The notes: generated from the letters alone by a model not told the origin. DNA of 64,000 nucleotides from Tumebacillus_A lipolyticus (GCF_042682745.1 NZ_JBHUIO010000009.1:186001-250000), one strand, 5' to 3'. Counted from the stretch's first letter, positions 40,275 to 49,836 are shown. A program made the numbers and translations.

Positions 40275-41318
40275 TCACACTTCCAACACTTTTTCGATGA
40301 ACAGGTCGGTGTGTTTCTGAAGGTCAAGATAGTCTTCCTCTGTCCGCAACAGCGGTCGGGTCGGACGATCTTGCGGGATCAACACCACTTTGCCCGATAC
40401 TCCGTTGTTGAGCTCCACGATGTTTCCGACGAAGAAGCTTGCCATCCGCTGAACGAACACGCGCACGATCAGCGGATCGAGCGCTCCGTACGAGCTGCTT
40501 TCCAGTTCGTCCAGCACCCGATAATAGGAGGCGGCGTCGCGATAAACCCGCCGCGAGGTCATCGCGCTAAACACATCGGCAACCGATACGATGCGAGAAT
40601 ACAGATCGATCTCCGCCTGCTCTAAGCCGCGTGGATAGCCGCTCCCGTCCAGACGCTCATGGTGATTGAGCGCCGTTTGCGCCACCGTCTCCTTCACGCC
40701 CGAATTGCGGAGCAGCTTGTAACCGTATTTCGTATGCTTCTTGATATGCTCATACTCTTCTGGGCTCAGACGACCTGGCTTTTGCAGCACGTCCTGCCTG
40801 ACCTGGCTCTTCCCGATATCATGCAAGGTGCCGGCCAGCAGCAGATCGTCGCACTCCTCTTTCGACAGCGAAAGCCATTCGCCGATCTTCATGCTCAGCA
40901 GTCCAACGCCCAGCGAATGTTGAAACGTGTACTCATCAAGAGTGCGAAGATTTCGAATTAACTTCAGAAAGTTCGTCTCTTCCTGACAGGCGTCCAAAAA
41001 GCGGCTCAACACTTCTGGCGCAAGTGAAATATCTAACTGTTTGGCAACCGATGCTTGGGCGAACAGGTCCTCGACAAACAGAGCTGCCACCTCGTACGTC
41101 TCTCCGATCGCCTCGCTGATCAAAGGCGGCACGAAAGGCTCCTTTTCCCGAACCCACACTTCACTGATGCCCAACTGCTTGAGTCGATTTAACTGCGGAG
41201 TTGTAAGTGCCGTTCCGCGCGGCAAGACCAGATGTCCCCGCTCGTTCAAGATGTCGCGGGCCAAGACAAGCTCACTCTGCCACTCTGTTGTCTGCAAGAT
41301 GCGCTCGTTTGTCGACAT
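40275..41318 (-). CDS. HD-GYP domain phosphodiesterase
   Basis: This 347-residue cytosolic protein has an N-terminal accessory region (1-125) and an HD-GYP domain with HSLGVGLLSMKIGEW near 136, GTLHDIGKSQV near 163-173, and HHERLDGSGYPRGL near 219-232. The HD and GYP signatures are complete, so c-di-GMP hydrolysis is likely. It resembles YqiK-like stand-alone HD-GYP proteins of Bacillales without a receiver domain. GGGGGTG lies upstream of the ATG. It is separated from the nup operon by a terminator. Confidence 0.92.
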   Translation of the reverse strand: MSTNERILQTTEWQSELVLARDILNERGHLVLPRGTALTTPQLNRLKQLGISEVWVREKEPFVPPLISEAIGETYEVAALFVEDLFAQASVAKQLDISLAPEVLSRFLDACQEETNFLKLIRNLRTLDEYTFQHSLGVGLLSMKIGEWLSLSKEECDDLLLAGTLHDIGKSQVRQDVLQKPGRLSPEEYEHIKKHTKYGYKLLRNSGVKETVAQTALNHHERLDGSGYPRGLEQAEIDLYSRIVSVADVFSAMTSRRVYRDAASYYRVLDELESSSYGALDPLIVRVFVQRMASFFVGNIVELNNGVSGKVVLIPQDRPTRPLLRTEEDYLDLQKHTDLFIEKVLEV

Positions 41319-41412
41319 TCCTGCTTCACCCCCAGGTCCCCACTGAATTGTTTACGTGATTTTAGTTTATCAAATTATACCATCGCATCCAATCGTTGAC
41401 CAGCAAAAAGAA

Positions 41413-41436
41413 AAGGACGGAGTATTCTCCATCCTT
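41413..41436 (-). terminator. nup operon terminator
   Basis: AAGGATGGAG pairs with CTCCGTCCTT (one T-G) around AATA on the minus strand and is followed by TTCTTTTT. The 145-bp gap 41319-41463 otherwise holds the HD-GYP promoter region. Confidence 0.82.
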
Positions 41437-41463
41437 CATTCGATGCGACAGCGCTTAACACGC

Positions 41464-42432
41464 TTATCGACTGCCATTCTCATATGATTTGCCGAGGCTG
41501 TGCGGTGCTTCTGCGCGCCCGACAACCCCCGCGAGCGCGAGGATGGTCAACAGATAGGGCAGCATGTTCAAAAACTCGCTCGGCACATAGGCGGTGAGGC
41601 CCAATACTTGACCGGAGACCGACAAGGCGGTCGCAAAGCCGAAAAACAAAGCGGCTCCCATCGCGCCGACCGGATGCCACTTGCCGAAGATCATCGCCGC
41701 AAGCGCCATAAAACCATGACCGGAGACGGTCGCATGTTGGAAGTTCGACGAGATCGCGACAGACAGAGCGCTGCCGCCCATGCCTGCGAGCGCCCCGGAG
41801 ATCATCACCGCCATGTAGCGCATACGACGGACGTTTACGCCCAGCGTGTCTGCCGCGCGGGGATGCTCGCCCACTGCGCGCAGACGCAGGCCGAACGGCG
41901 TTTTGTACAGCACGTAGTAGGAGACCCCCACCAAGATCAGCGCCACGTAGGAGATGCCGTACAGGTTGAAAATCCCCGGACCGATGATCGGAATCTCGTG
42001 CAAGCCTGGAATCGCAATCTTAGTGAACACGTTTTGCACGGTCGTGGTTTGACCTGCTCCTTCGAACAGCTTCTTCACCAGAAACAGGGCAAAACCTGCT
42101 GCCAAGAAGTTCAGCGCAACGCCGCTGACTACCTGGTTTGCGTTAAAATTGATCGAAGCGATCGCGTGTGGAAGCGAGAAGAGAATCCCTGCTACCATCG
42201 CAGCCAACATCCCGAGCCACGGAGCGAGCCAGCCCGGCACCCCGAGCGTCTCTCCCGTCCAGATCGTGACGACAGCTGCTGCAAACGCCCCGATGACCAT
42301 CAGTCCCTCAAGCGCGATGTTGATGACGCCCGAACGCTCGGAGAACACGCCGCCAAGCGCCGCCAAGATCAGCGGCGTAGCGAAGATGATCGAGCCGTTC
42401 AAGATCGTGATCAGCATATCTGCAACGTTCAT
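41464..42432 (-). CDS. nupQ: nucleoside ABC transporter permease NupQ
   Basis: This inner-membrane permease of the BMP/NupNOPQ nucleoside importer (guanosine in B. subtilis) has 322 residues and about nine hydrophobic segments. The family segments GGVFSERSGVINIALEGLMV near 28-47 and FNANQVVSGVALNFLAAG near 96 are present. The first base of its ATG is the last base of the nupP stop (TAATG), so the two are coupled. It is the last gene of the operon. Confidence 0.94.
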   Translation of the reverse strand: MNVADMLITILNGSIIFATPLILAALGGVFSERSGVINIALEGLMVIGAFAAAVVTIWTGETLGVPGWLAPWLGMLAAMVAGILFSLPHAIASINFNANQVVSGVALNFLAAGFALFLVKKLFEGAGQTTTVQNVFTKIAIPGLHEIPIIGPGIFNLYGISYVALILVGVSYYVLYKTPFGLRLRAVGEHPRAADTLGVNVRRMRYMAVMISGALAGMGGSALSVAISSNFQHATVSGHGFMALAAMIFGKWHPVGAMGAALFFGFATALSVSGQVLGLTAYVPSEFLNMLPYLLTILALAGVVGRAEAPHSLGKSYENGSR

Positions 42433-43499
42433 TAGCTCTGCACCTCCTCACGACGACGGCGGCGGAACACACCGAGCAAGCGGTAGATGATCGCAGAGGC
42501 CGCCACGAAGTAGATGACCATCGAGATGACGATTTGGATCGACTCGGTCGGAATTCCCTCGACGCGCTGCATGTTGTCCGCTCCGAAGGAGAACCCGCCA
42601 AACAGCAGTGCGCCCAGCACGACGCCAAACGGGTTGTTCGCCCCGATCAGCGCTACGGCGATGCCGTCAAAACCGATGCCGGTAAACCCTGCGGAGATCA
42701 CCATATAGCCGTAGACGCCGAGCGTCTCAACCGCACCGCCCGCACCTGCGAGCATGCCGGAGATCACCATCGAGAGCACGATGTTTTTCGAAACGTTCAT
42801 CCCCGCATATTCGGAAGCGTGCGGGTTGAAGCCAACAGAGCGCAGTTCATAGCCGACAGTCGTCTTCCAGAGCAACCAGTACATCAGCAAGGTGAACAGC
42901 AAGGCGATGATCAGCCCCCAGTTCAGCCTCGCACCATCAAAGATGCTGGAAAAGAAATCGGAGGTGAGCGAAGCGGACGGTTGGATGTCCTCCGTGCCTT
43001 CCGATTGCCCTTTCAAAAACGTACGAATCACATAGTTAGAACTAAACAGTGCAACATAGTTAAGCATGATCGTCGTGATGACTTCGTGCACGCCGAGCTT
43101 CGCTTTCAGCCAGCCGGCGAGACCGGCGTATAACCCTGCTGCGACCATCGCGACGAGCACTGCCACGATCGCATGGATCACAGGCGGCAGGTTCCACGAG
43201 ATGCCCACCCATGCGGCTGCGAGCTGTCCGACGATAAATTGACCTTCCACCCCGATGTTAAACAGGCCGGTGCGAAAAGCGAATGCGACAGCGAGACCGG
43301 CAAAGATCAGCGGAGTGACAGCGCGCAGCGTTTCACCGAGATAGTAAGCGTTGCCAAAGATCCCCTGAAACACCAGCTCGTAGCCGCGAATCGGATTGAA
43401 ACCCATCGCCAGCATGACCAATGCGCCGACGAGCATCCCGAGGATGACGGCGAGCACAGGAACGAGAATCGCGTTCCATTTTGAGTTCACAGAGTTCAT
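42432..43499 (-). CDS. nupP: nucleoside ABC transporter permease NupP
   Basis: This second permease of the nucleoside importer has 355 residues. It carries the paired-family segment RTGLFNIGVEGQFIVGQLAA near 75-94 and ELRSVGFNPHASEYAGMNVS near 223-242, the loop that contacts the ATPase. It is predicted to pair with NupQ as a heterodimer. Its ATG overlaps the nupO stop by four bases, and GGAGGGGGG lies upstream. Confidence 0.94.
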   Translation of the reverse strand: MNSVNSKWNAILVPVLAVILGMLVGALVMLAMGFNPIRGYELVFQGIFGNAYYLGETLRAVTPLIFAGLAVAFAFRTGLFNIGVEGQFIVGQLAAAWVGISWNLPPVIHAIVAVLVAMVAAGLYAGLAGWLKAKLGVHEVITTIMLNYVALFSSNYVIRTFLKGQSEGTEDIQPSASLTSDFFSSIFDGARLNWGLIIALLFTLLMYWLLWKTTVGYELRSVGFNPHASEYAGMNVSKNIVLSMVISGMLAGAGGAVETLGVYGYMVISAGFTGIGFDGIAVALIGANNPFGVVLGALLFGGFSFGADNMQRVEGIPTESIQIVISMVIYFVAASAIIYRLLGVFRRRRREEVQS

Positions 43500-45025
43500 G
43501 TCTGCGCCCCCCTCCTCTCTTTTCCTCCACCAGCCATCAACAACCCCAGCTCATCATGATCGGTCTCTTTCGGATCGACGACTCCGACGATCTGCCCTTC
43601 ATAGATGACGGCGATGCGGTCGCTCACGTTTAAGATCTCGTCAAGTTCGAGCGACAGGAGCAACACAGCTTTCCCCGCGTCCCGCTGCTCGATCAGTTTT
43701 TGATGAATGAATTCGATAGCGCCGACATCAAGTCCACGCGTCGGCTGAGCTGCGATCAGCAGGTCTGGGTTGCGATCCACTTCCCGCGCGATGATCCCCT
43801 TCTGCTGGTTGCCGCCGGAGAGCGCGCGCGCCTCGGTGAATTCGCTCGGTGTGCGCACGTCAAATTGTTGGATCAACTTGCGCGCATATTCGTAGATGGC
43901 GTTGTAGCGAAGCACGCCCGCTTTGGCGAACGGCGACTTGTAGTACGTTTGCAACACCATGTTCTCCCCGATCGAATAGTCGAGAACAAGACCTCGCTTG
44001 TGCCGATCCTCAGGGATGTGACCGACGCCCGATTCGATGATCTCGCGAGGACGGCGATTTTGAATCTGTTTGCCGTTTAACAGGATCGAGCCCGACTTGA
44101 TCTTGCGCAGTCCTGTGATCGCTTCGATCAGTTCGGACTGCCCGTTTCCATCGATCCCGGCGATGCCCAGGATTTCTCCTGCCCGCACTTCCAAGCTCAA
44201 GCCCTTCAGCGCATCGACACCACGGTTGCTGGCCACAACCACATCGTTCACTTCCAAGACAGCCTGTTTCGGCTCTGCCTGCGTTTTCTGCACCTCGAAG
44301 GTGACATGGCGCCCGACCATCTTCGCCGCCAGCTCGTCCACATTGGTGCTCTCGATCGACACGGTGTCGATGTACTTGCCGCGTCTGATGATCGTGCAGC
44401 GGTCTGCCGCCATCATGATCTCTTTCAGCTTGTGGGTGATGAAGATGATCGACTTGCCTTCCGCCACCAAGTTGTGCATAATTTCCAGCAGCTCGTTGAT
44501 CTCCTGCGGGGTGAGCACTGCGGTCGGCTCATCGAAGATGATGATCTCCGCGCCGCGGTAAAGCGTTTTCAAAATCTCGACGCGCTGTTGCATCCCGACC
44601 GAGATCTCGGAGATCTTCGCACGCGGATCGACCTTTAATCCATATCGGTCGGACAGATCTTGCACCTCTTGCTCCGCCTTTTTGATGTCGATCTTCACGC
44701 CTTTTCTCGGCTCAGCGCCGAGGACGATATTTTCGGTGACCGTAAACTTGTCGACGAGCATGAAGTGCTGATGCACCATGCCGATGCCAAGCTGATTCGC
44801 CATGTTCGGGTCTGTGATCTGCACCTTTTGCTCGCGGATGCGAATCTCGCCCTCATCCGGCTGGTACAGACCGAAAAGGATGTTCATCAAAGTTGATTTC
44901 CCCGCGCCGTTCTCCCCGAGCAACGCGTGGATCTCCCCTTTTTCTACCACTAGATTGATCGCGTCATTCGCAGTAAACCCTGCGAATCGCTTCGTGATCC
45001 CTAGCATCTCAACAACTGCCGGCAC
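43496..45025 (-). CDS. nupO: nucleoside ABC transporter ATPase NupO
   Basis: This 509-residue protein carries two ABC domains, as in sugar/nucleoside importers of the RbsA type. The first has Walker A GENGAGKST near 36-44 and Walker B with IIFDEPTAVL. The second has GIDGNGQSEL near 293, a typical relaxed P-loop, then ALSGGNQQKGIIAREVDRNP near 406. The start is GTG at 45025 with GGGGAGGG upstream. A hairpin between nupN and nupO may lower expression of the membrane complex relative to the binding protein. Confidence 0.95.
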   Translation of the reverse strand: MPAVVEMLGITKRFAGFTANDAINLVVEKGEIHALLGENGAGKSTLMNILFGLYQPDEGEIRIREQKVQITDPNMANQLGIGMVHQHFMLVDKFTVTENIVLGAEPRKGVKIDIKKAEQEVQDLSDRYGLKVDPRAKISEISVGMQQRVEILKTLYRGAEIIIFDEPTAVLTPQEINELLEIMHNLVAEGKSIIFITHKLKEIMMAADRCTIIRRGKYIDTVSIESTNVDELAAKMVGRHVTFEVQKTQAEPKQAVLEVNDVVVASNRGVDALKGLSLEVRAGEILGIAGIDGNGQSELIEAITGLRKIKSGSILLNGKQIQNRRPREIIESGVGHIPEDRHKRGLVLDYSIGENMVLQTYYKSPFAKAGVLRYNAIYEYARKLIQQFDVRTPSEFTEARALSGGNQQKGIIAREVDRNPDLLIAAQPTRGLDVGAIEFIHQKLIEQRDAGKAVLLLSLELDEILNVSDRIAVIYEGQIVGVVDPKETDHDELGLLMAGGGKERRGAQT

Positions 45026-45060
45026 AGCATTCCCTCCCCATGATAGAGGTCGAATCCAAA

Positions 45061-45092
45061 AACAAGGCCAGTGTGTAAGCACTAGCCTTGTT
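45061..45092 (-). terminator. partial terminator/attenuator between nupN and nupO
   Basis: AACAAGGCTAGTG pairs with CACTGGCCTTGTT (one T-G) around CTTACA on the minus strand and is followed by TTTGG. It sits inside the operon, so probably reduces downstream expression. Confidence 0.75.
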
Positions 45093-45116
45093 GGTCGGAG
45101 CTATTCTTGGTGCTTC

Positions 45117-46166
45117 TTACTTGAAGTTTTTAAACTCGTCTGCAGTCGCCGGAACTTTGATCTTGCCATCGATGATTTGTTGTTTGTAATCATCCATCAG
45201 CTTGATCACATCTTCTGGCGTGTTTTTCTTGGTGGTCGGTGCGTAGTTGACGCCATCGTCTTTCAGACCGTACACGATGTTCTTGCCGCCTTCATACTTG
45301 CCGTCTTTCAGTTCTTTCGATACTTGGAAGATCGCGTGGTCAACACGTTTTACCATCGAGGACAGCGTGTTGTCCGGTGCGAGGTCAGACTGGTCGCGGT
45401 CAACACCGATTACCCAGTTGCCTTTGCCGCGCTCTTTCGCTTCTGCGAACACGCCATCGCCAGTCAGGCCAGACGCGTGGAAGATGATGTCAGCGCCTTG
45501 TTGGTAAAGTTGAGATGCCAGCAGCTTCCCTTTGTCCGGCTTGTCAAATGCGTCCGCATAAACGGCGATCACTTCTGCGTCCGGCTTCACCGTCTTCACG
45601 CCCGCTTTGAAGCCGTACTCAAACTTCTCGATCAGGGCAAACTTTACGCCACCCACGAAGCCAACTTTGCCCGTTTTGGACATTTTTGCTGCGAGTACGC
45701 CCATCAGGAAGGAGCCTTCTTGTTCGTTAAACGTTACTGCCGTCACGTTTTTCGGAATGTCACCGCCGAGGTCGGAGTCGATGATCCCGATCTTCGCATC
45801 CGGGTTGTCGAGCGCAACTTTCTTGATGTCTTTTTCCATCAAGAAGCCGATGCCCCAGGTCATGTCAACGCCTTTGTCTTTCACAAACGCGTTCAGGTTC
45901 GGCGTATATTCTTCCGCACGTTTCGATTCGGTTACTTTCGGCGTGACGCCGAGTTCGTTTTTCGCTTGGGTCAAGCCTTCCCAAGCTGCTTGGTTGAAGG
46001 AGTTGTCATGCACGCCGCCGACGTCGGTAACCATCGCGATGGTCATCTTCTTGCCGCCGTCTGCCGCGCCTTCCCCTTCTTTCTTGCTGTCTGTGCCGCA
46101 ACCTGCCAGCAAGGCAGCTGCCAGCACGCCGGTCAGCGCAAGGCTCATAAACTTATTCGCTTTCAT
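45117..46166 (-). CDS. nupN: BMP-family nucleoside-binding lipoprotein NupN
   Basis: This 349-residue lipoprotein delivers nucleosides to NupOPQ. The signal peptide ends with lipobox LLAGC near 19-23. Family segments are MVTDVGGVHDNSFNQAAWEG near 46-65, DSDLGGDIPKNVTAVTFNEQ near 150-169, GFVGGVKFALIEKFEYGFKA near 189, and WVIGVDRDQSDLAPD near 252. The protein is full length. It is the first gene of the operon, just downstream of a GntR-type regulator on the same strand, which is probably the regulator of this transporter. Confidence 0.95.
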   Translation of the reverse strand: MKANKFMSLALTGVLAAALLAGCGTDSKKEGEGAADGGKKMTIAMVTDVGGVHDNSFNQAAWEGLTQAKNELGVTPKVTESKRAEEYTPNLNAFVKDKGVDMTWGIGFLMEKDIKKVALDNPDAKIGIIDSDLGGDIPKNVTAVTFNEQEGSFLMGVLAAKMSKTGKVGFVGGVKFALIEKFEYGFKAGVKTVKPDAEVIAVYADAFDKPDKGKLLASQLYQQGADIIFHASGLTGDGVFAEAKERGKGNWVIGVDRDQSDLAPDNTLSSMVKRVDHAIFQVSKELKDGKYEGGKNIVYGLKDDGVNYAPTTKKNTPEDVIKLMDDYKQQIIDGKIKVPATADEFKNFK

Positions 46167-46267
46167 TTCGTAGATTCCCTCACTCTCATAAGATCGAAAT
46201 GGTGTAGACAGATCTTTCGGTATGTACTGATACTAGCTTCTCCAACTTTCCCGACGAACTTGCGCAG

Positions 46268-46999
46268 TTATTCTTTCGGTCTGCGCCGCAAGACGTGAAA
46301 GTGGAACGTATCGGTACGAAAGTAGTTGGCCGAAAGCAACACAGGGCTGTCGCTCGCATCATAGTGCATCTGCTCAAGCAATAGCAATGCTTGGCCATCT
46401 TTTACATCAAGCGCCGGAAACACTTCCGGATGCCAAGCGATCGGCTTGATCACCGTCCTCGCATACGCGATCGACCGACCGGCCGCTTCCAAGTGTTCAA
46501 AGAGCGATCCATCAAACCCGTGCAGCCCTCGCGGCAAAATCGACTTGGGTACACGGTCTTCGCAGTACACCACCGGATCACCGTTGGCGGTGCGAATGCG
46601 ATGAATCAGATACAGTTCAACCGGCACTGAGAAACCGAAGCTTTCCTGATCCTCTTGGGTCGTAAGCTCTTCTCCGACCGTAAACCCGATCGTCCCAGGC
46701 TTGCGACCAGCTCTTTCGATCCACTCGGTGACAGAGAACAATTGCTCGATGCCCGCTTGCACCAGAGAGCGTTCCGCGATAAACGTACCGATGCCATGTC
46801 GCCGAACGACCGCACCTTCCTCCTCCAACACGCGAAGCGCTTCGCGCAGCGTGGCTCGGCTCACTCCAAACATCTTGGCGAGCTCGAACTCGGAAGGAAG
46901 CCTCGTCCCGGGTGGCCATTCACCACTTCCTGACATCTCTTTGATGCGATCGATGACCAGCATGTACAAAGGACGTGTGTCTGGTCGTAGTAGATTCAC
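46268..46999 (-). CDS. GntR/HutC-family regulator
   Basis: This 243-residue regulator has an N-terminal winged HTH (GTRLPSEFELAKMFGVSRAT near 31-50) and a C-terminal UTRA ligand domain (FSVTEWIERAGRKPG near 88, then EDRVPKSILP). It corresponds by position to ymfC of B. subtilis. The start is GTG with GGAGG five bases upstream. A palindrome GTCAGA-TG-TCTGAC lies between its -10-like element and the gene, which suggests autoregulation. It is upstream of nupNOPQ by about 100 bp on the same strand and probably senses a nucleoside-related ligand. Confidence 0.92.
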   Translation of the reverse strand: MNLLRPDTRPLYMLVIDRIKEMSGSGEWPPGTRLPSEFELAKMFGVSRATLREALRVLEEEGAVVRRHGIGTFIAERSLVQAGIEQLFSVTEWIERAGRKPGTIGFTVGEELTTQEDQESFGFSVPVELYLIHRIRTANGDPVVYCEDRVPKSILPRGLHGFDGSLFEHLEAAGRSIAYARTVIKPIAWHPEVFPALDVKDGQALLLLEQMHYDASDSPVLLSANYFRTDTFHFHVLRRRPKE

Positions 47000-47016
47000 G
47001 TTTACCTCCCTGGATA

Positions 47017-47030
47017 GTCAGATGTCTGAC
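47017..47030. promoter_or_regulatory. GntR-type operator
   Basis: GTCAGATGTCTGAC is a perfect 6+6 inverted repeat with a 2-bp centre, resembling operators of the HutC branch. It lies 18 bp before the regulator's start. No second full copy was seen in the 101-bp gap before nupN. Confidence 0.6.
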
Positions 47031-47040
47031 ACCAATCCCT

Positions 47041-47046
47041 ATTCTA
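47041..47046 (-). promoter_or_regulatory. -10-like element of the GntR gene
   Basis: TAGAAT on the minus strand lies 10 bp upstream of the palindrome, which would then cover the transcription start. The -35 is not convincing. Confidence 0.3.
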
Positions 47047-47149
47047 CATATTTCATATGAGATACGCTAGCGATATTTTACCTTAACGTCAAAAAAAATA
47101 AACTCTACGTACAAAAACTCCCCCTTTTCGACGATTTCAGTCAAACAAA

Positions 47150-47173
47150 CGCCTCGGAGATCACTCCGAGGCG
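47150..47173 (-). terminator. ftsK terminator containing the stop codon
   Basis: A perfect 10-bp stem CGCCTCGGAG/CTCCGAGGCG has loop TGAT; the ftsK TGA is in the loop. TTTGTTTG follows on the minus strand. Confidence 0.82.
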
Positions 47174-49728
47174 GACTGTTGCATCATGGCCCATTGGTCA
47201 CGAGTAATTTTCACTTCGCGCGGCTTGCTCCCTTCGAACGGTCCGACAAAGCCGCGATCTTCCATCTGGTCGACGAGGCGGGCCGCTCTCGCATAGCCAA
47301 CTTTTAACTTGCGCTGCAGCAGTGAGACGGACGCCTGTTGATTCTCGACGATCAGCGTGACCGCATCGTAGAACAGATCGTCCAGCTCCTCATCGGCAGC
47401 TCCGTTCCCATCATCGCCCTGAATCGTGTTCAGGTCGACCGTGTAGTTCGCCTCCCCTTGTGACTTCGCGTAGGAAACGACGCGCTCCACCTCTCCGTCG
47501 GAGAGAAAAGCTCCCTGCACGCGCACCGGTTTGGAAGCTCCGACCGGCAAGTAGAGCATATCGCCACGCCCGAGCAGCTTCTCCGCTCCGCCAGAGTCGA
47601 GAATGGTGCGCGAGTCGACCTGCGAGGAGACGGCAAACGCGATGCGCGAAGGAATGTTCGCTTTGATCACGCCGGTGATCACATCGACAGAGGGGCGCTG
47701 CGTGGCGATGATCATATGAATCCCGGCAGCCCGAGCCATCTGCGCGAGCCGACAGATCGCATCTTCCACATCGCCAGGCGCGACCATCATCAGATCGGCC
47801 AGCTCGTCGACGATGACGACAATATAGGGCAGCGCCTGTGCACCCTTCTCGCTCATCAGCGCGTTAAAACCATCGATGTTGCGACATCCCGTCTTGGAGA
47901 ACAGCTCGTAGCGGTGCTCCATCTCGGCGACCACTTTTTTCAGCGCATAGGCGGCGCGGCGCGGGTCGGTCACCACTGGCGCCATCAGGTGCGGAATTCC
48001 GTTGTAGACGTTCAGCTCCACCATCTTCGGGTCGACCATGATGAACTTGACTTCAGATGGCTTCGCTTTGTAGAGAATCGATGTGATGATCCCGTTGATG
48101 CAGACCGATTTGCCTGAGCCTGTCGCACCGGCGACCAACAGGTGCGGCATCTTGGCGAGATTGCCGACGATCGGAAGCCCCGAGATATCTCGACCGAGCG
48201 CAATCGTCATCTTCGAGTCATTCCCAGAAAACTCGCTCGCTTCTAGCACCTCACGCTGGGTGACGACCGCCACCTCTGTGTTCGGCACCTCGATGCCGAT
48301 CGCCGATTTGCCCGGAATCGGCGCTTCGATGCGGATGTCTTTCGCCGCCAGCGCGAGCGCGATGTCGTCCGACAGATTGACGATCTTCGATACTTTGACG
48401 CCGACAGCAGGCTGTACTTCATACTGCGTGACAGCCGGCCCGATCTGCGCGTTGACCACTTTGACCGAAACGCCAAAGCTTTCGAACGTCTGCTCCAATT
48501 TGCGCGCGTTCGCCTTGACCCCTGCGATGCCCATCCCCTTCTGTCCAGCCTTTTGGGGATCGAGCAACGTGAGCGGCGGCAGCTCATAAAGATCTTCCTG
48601 CGCCGGCTGAAAGTCGGGCTTCCCGTCGATCTGATCTTCTTGCTTCGCCACCCCTTTGAGCGGGAATTCTGGCAGCTGGTGTGGCGCATCGATCGGTGCG
48701 GTGGATGGTTTGACCGGAAACTGAATCTTGATCTGGCCCGAATTGTTGCCCTGCACAAACTTCGGTACGTCCAGCTCATCGTCTGGGCCCTGCTCGCTCG
48801 CTTCAGGTTGCTGTTCGAGCGCCACTTGGTCGGCAAACGAACGCACCGTAAACGGCATATCCTCACGCTCTTGCTCCTGCTGCTCGGTCGATCGCTGCTG
48901 TTCGGCGTTCGCCAGGTTCGCGGGGGGAGCGAGCTCAGTCATCGCAGCCAGCTCGTCTTCCTCCAGCTCCCATAGCGACGCGCTGTCGCCCGACGCGCCT
49001 TTTGCTTCCGCTCGGCTCTTCCTTTCCTGTTTGGCCTTCCCGCGCTTTTCCCAGAGCAGGCTCCACCATTCGCTCAGCGACTCAAAGAGACTCGCCATCC
49101 GCGTCGACATCTTGTCGCGGCCGTTGCCAAGCATCGTGACAAGCGACTTTTTCGTCAGCAGGATCACCGCCATGATGCTCGCCATCACCAGCACAAACAG
49201 GGTGCCTGCCGTGTCGAACAAAAAGTGTGTGATCGAGAAGATCAGAAAACCGGTCAGCCCACCACCTGCTGACGGCCGTGGAATCGGCTCCCCATTTTTC
49301 GTCGGGACGACCGAATTGTAGTCTGACTGCGCAGAGATCCGATCCATCGTCACGTCAAACAGATCGGGTTGCGTGTTGGGATGACCCCGCGTGATCGTAT
49401 CGTACAGATTCATGTGCGACCAAGTGACCATCACCAGCAGAAAGACGATCAATCCCCACTGCCTTGCGGTCATCTTCAGGCGCTGCCGTCTGATCATCAG
49501 GTAGACGGCCACATAGATCAGATACCATTCGAGCAGCCAATCCCAGTTGCCGCCGAGCAGGATGAACAGATAGTCGACCGTCTTGCCCACCCAGCCCTGT
49601 GCGGCCAATCCGAGCATCGCCAACGCGATCAAGGAAAGGCCGATCAGCTCAAACTTGAGAAACTGCTTTGTCTGTTCAATTTTCCCAGTGCCTTTAGCAC
49701 CTGTTCCTTTCCGTTTCGCTCTCGCCAT
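47161..49728 (-). CDS. ftsK: DNA translocase FtsK/SpoIIIE
   Basis: This ATP-driven pump moves chromosomal DNA across the division or sporulation septum. The 855-residue protein has a basic N-terminus, four membrane helices (about 25-185), a charged, Gln/Glu-rich linker (about 230-370), an alpha/beta motor with Walker A GATGSGKS near 540 and VVIVDELADLMM, and a C-terminal gamma winged helix (QASVSLLQRKLKVGYARAAR near 800) that reads orienting DNA sequences. The ATG at 49728 is preferred over one at 49788 since GGAG lies seven bases away. It corresponds to spoIIIE of B. subtilis by position (downstream of tepA, ylzJ). Confidence 0.97.
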   Translation of the reverse strand: MARAKRKGTGAKGTGKIEQTKQFLKFELIGLSLIALAMLGLAAQGWVGKTVDYLFILLGGNWDWLLEWYLIYVAVYLMIRRQRLKMTARQWGLIVFLLVMVTWSHMNLYDTITRGHPNTQPDLFDVTMDRISAQSDYNSVVPTKNGEPIPRPSAGGGLTGFLIFSITHFLFDTAGTLFVLVMASIMAVILLTKKSLVTMLGNGRDKMSTRMASLFESLSEWWSLLWEKRGKAKQERKSRAEAKGASGDSASLWELEEDELAAMTELAPPANLANAEQQRSTEQQEQEREDMPFTVRSFADQVALEQQPEASEQGPDDELDVPKFVQGNNSGQIKIQFPVKPSTAPIDAPHQLPEFPLKGVAKQEDQIDGKPDFQPAQEDLYELPPLTLLDPQKAGQKGMGIAGVKANARKLEQTFESFGVSVKVVNAQIGPAVTQYEVQPAVGVKVSKIVNLSDDIALALAAKDIRIEAPIPGKSAIGIEVPNTEVAVVTQREVLEASEFSGNDSKMTIALGRDISGLPIVGNLAKMPHLLVAGATGSGKSVCINGIITSILYKAKPSEVKFIMVDPKMVELNVYNGIPHLMAPVVTDPRRAAYALKKVVAEMEHRYELFSKTGCRNIDGFNALMSEKGAQALPYIVVIVDELADLMMVAPGDVEDAICRLAQMARAAGIHMIIATQRPSVDVITGVIKANIPSRIAFAVSSQVDSRTILDSGGAEKLLGRGDMLYLPVGASKPVRVQGAFLSDGEVERVVSYAKSQGEANYTVDLNTIQGDDGNGAADEELDDLFYDAVTLIVENQQASVSLLQRKLKVGYARAARLVDQMEDRGFVGPFEGSKPREVKITRDQWAMMQQSASE

Positions 49729-49811
49729 GCTTTCGCTCCGTTCTTGCCAAACTCTTGTTCTATGAAAGCTTCTCCTTTTCTCGGACATTTCCTTCAGCCA
49801 AAGTTAAAAAA

Positions 49812-49836
49812 GCCACTTCCTCAAGGGGGAAGCGGC
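49812..49836 (-). terminator. tepA-ylzJ terminator
   Basis: GCCGCTTCC pairs with GGAAGTGGC (one G-T) around a 7-base loop and is followed by TTTTTTAAC on the minus strand. Confidence 0.82.

Noticed and set aside
46167..46267. purine riboswitch before nupN
   Set aside because: Only 101 bp separate nupN from the GntR gene and no aptamer-like helices or terminator were seen.
44802..46298. 498-residue plus-strand frame
   Set aside because: Antisense of nupN and the start of nupO; no supporting motif.
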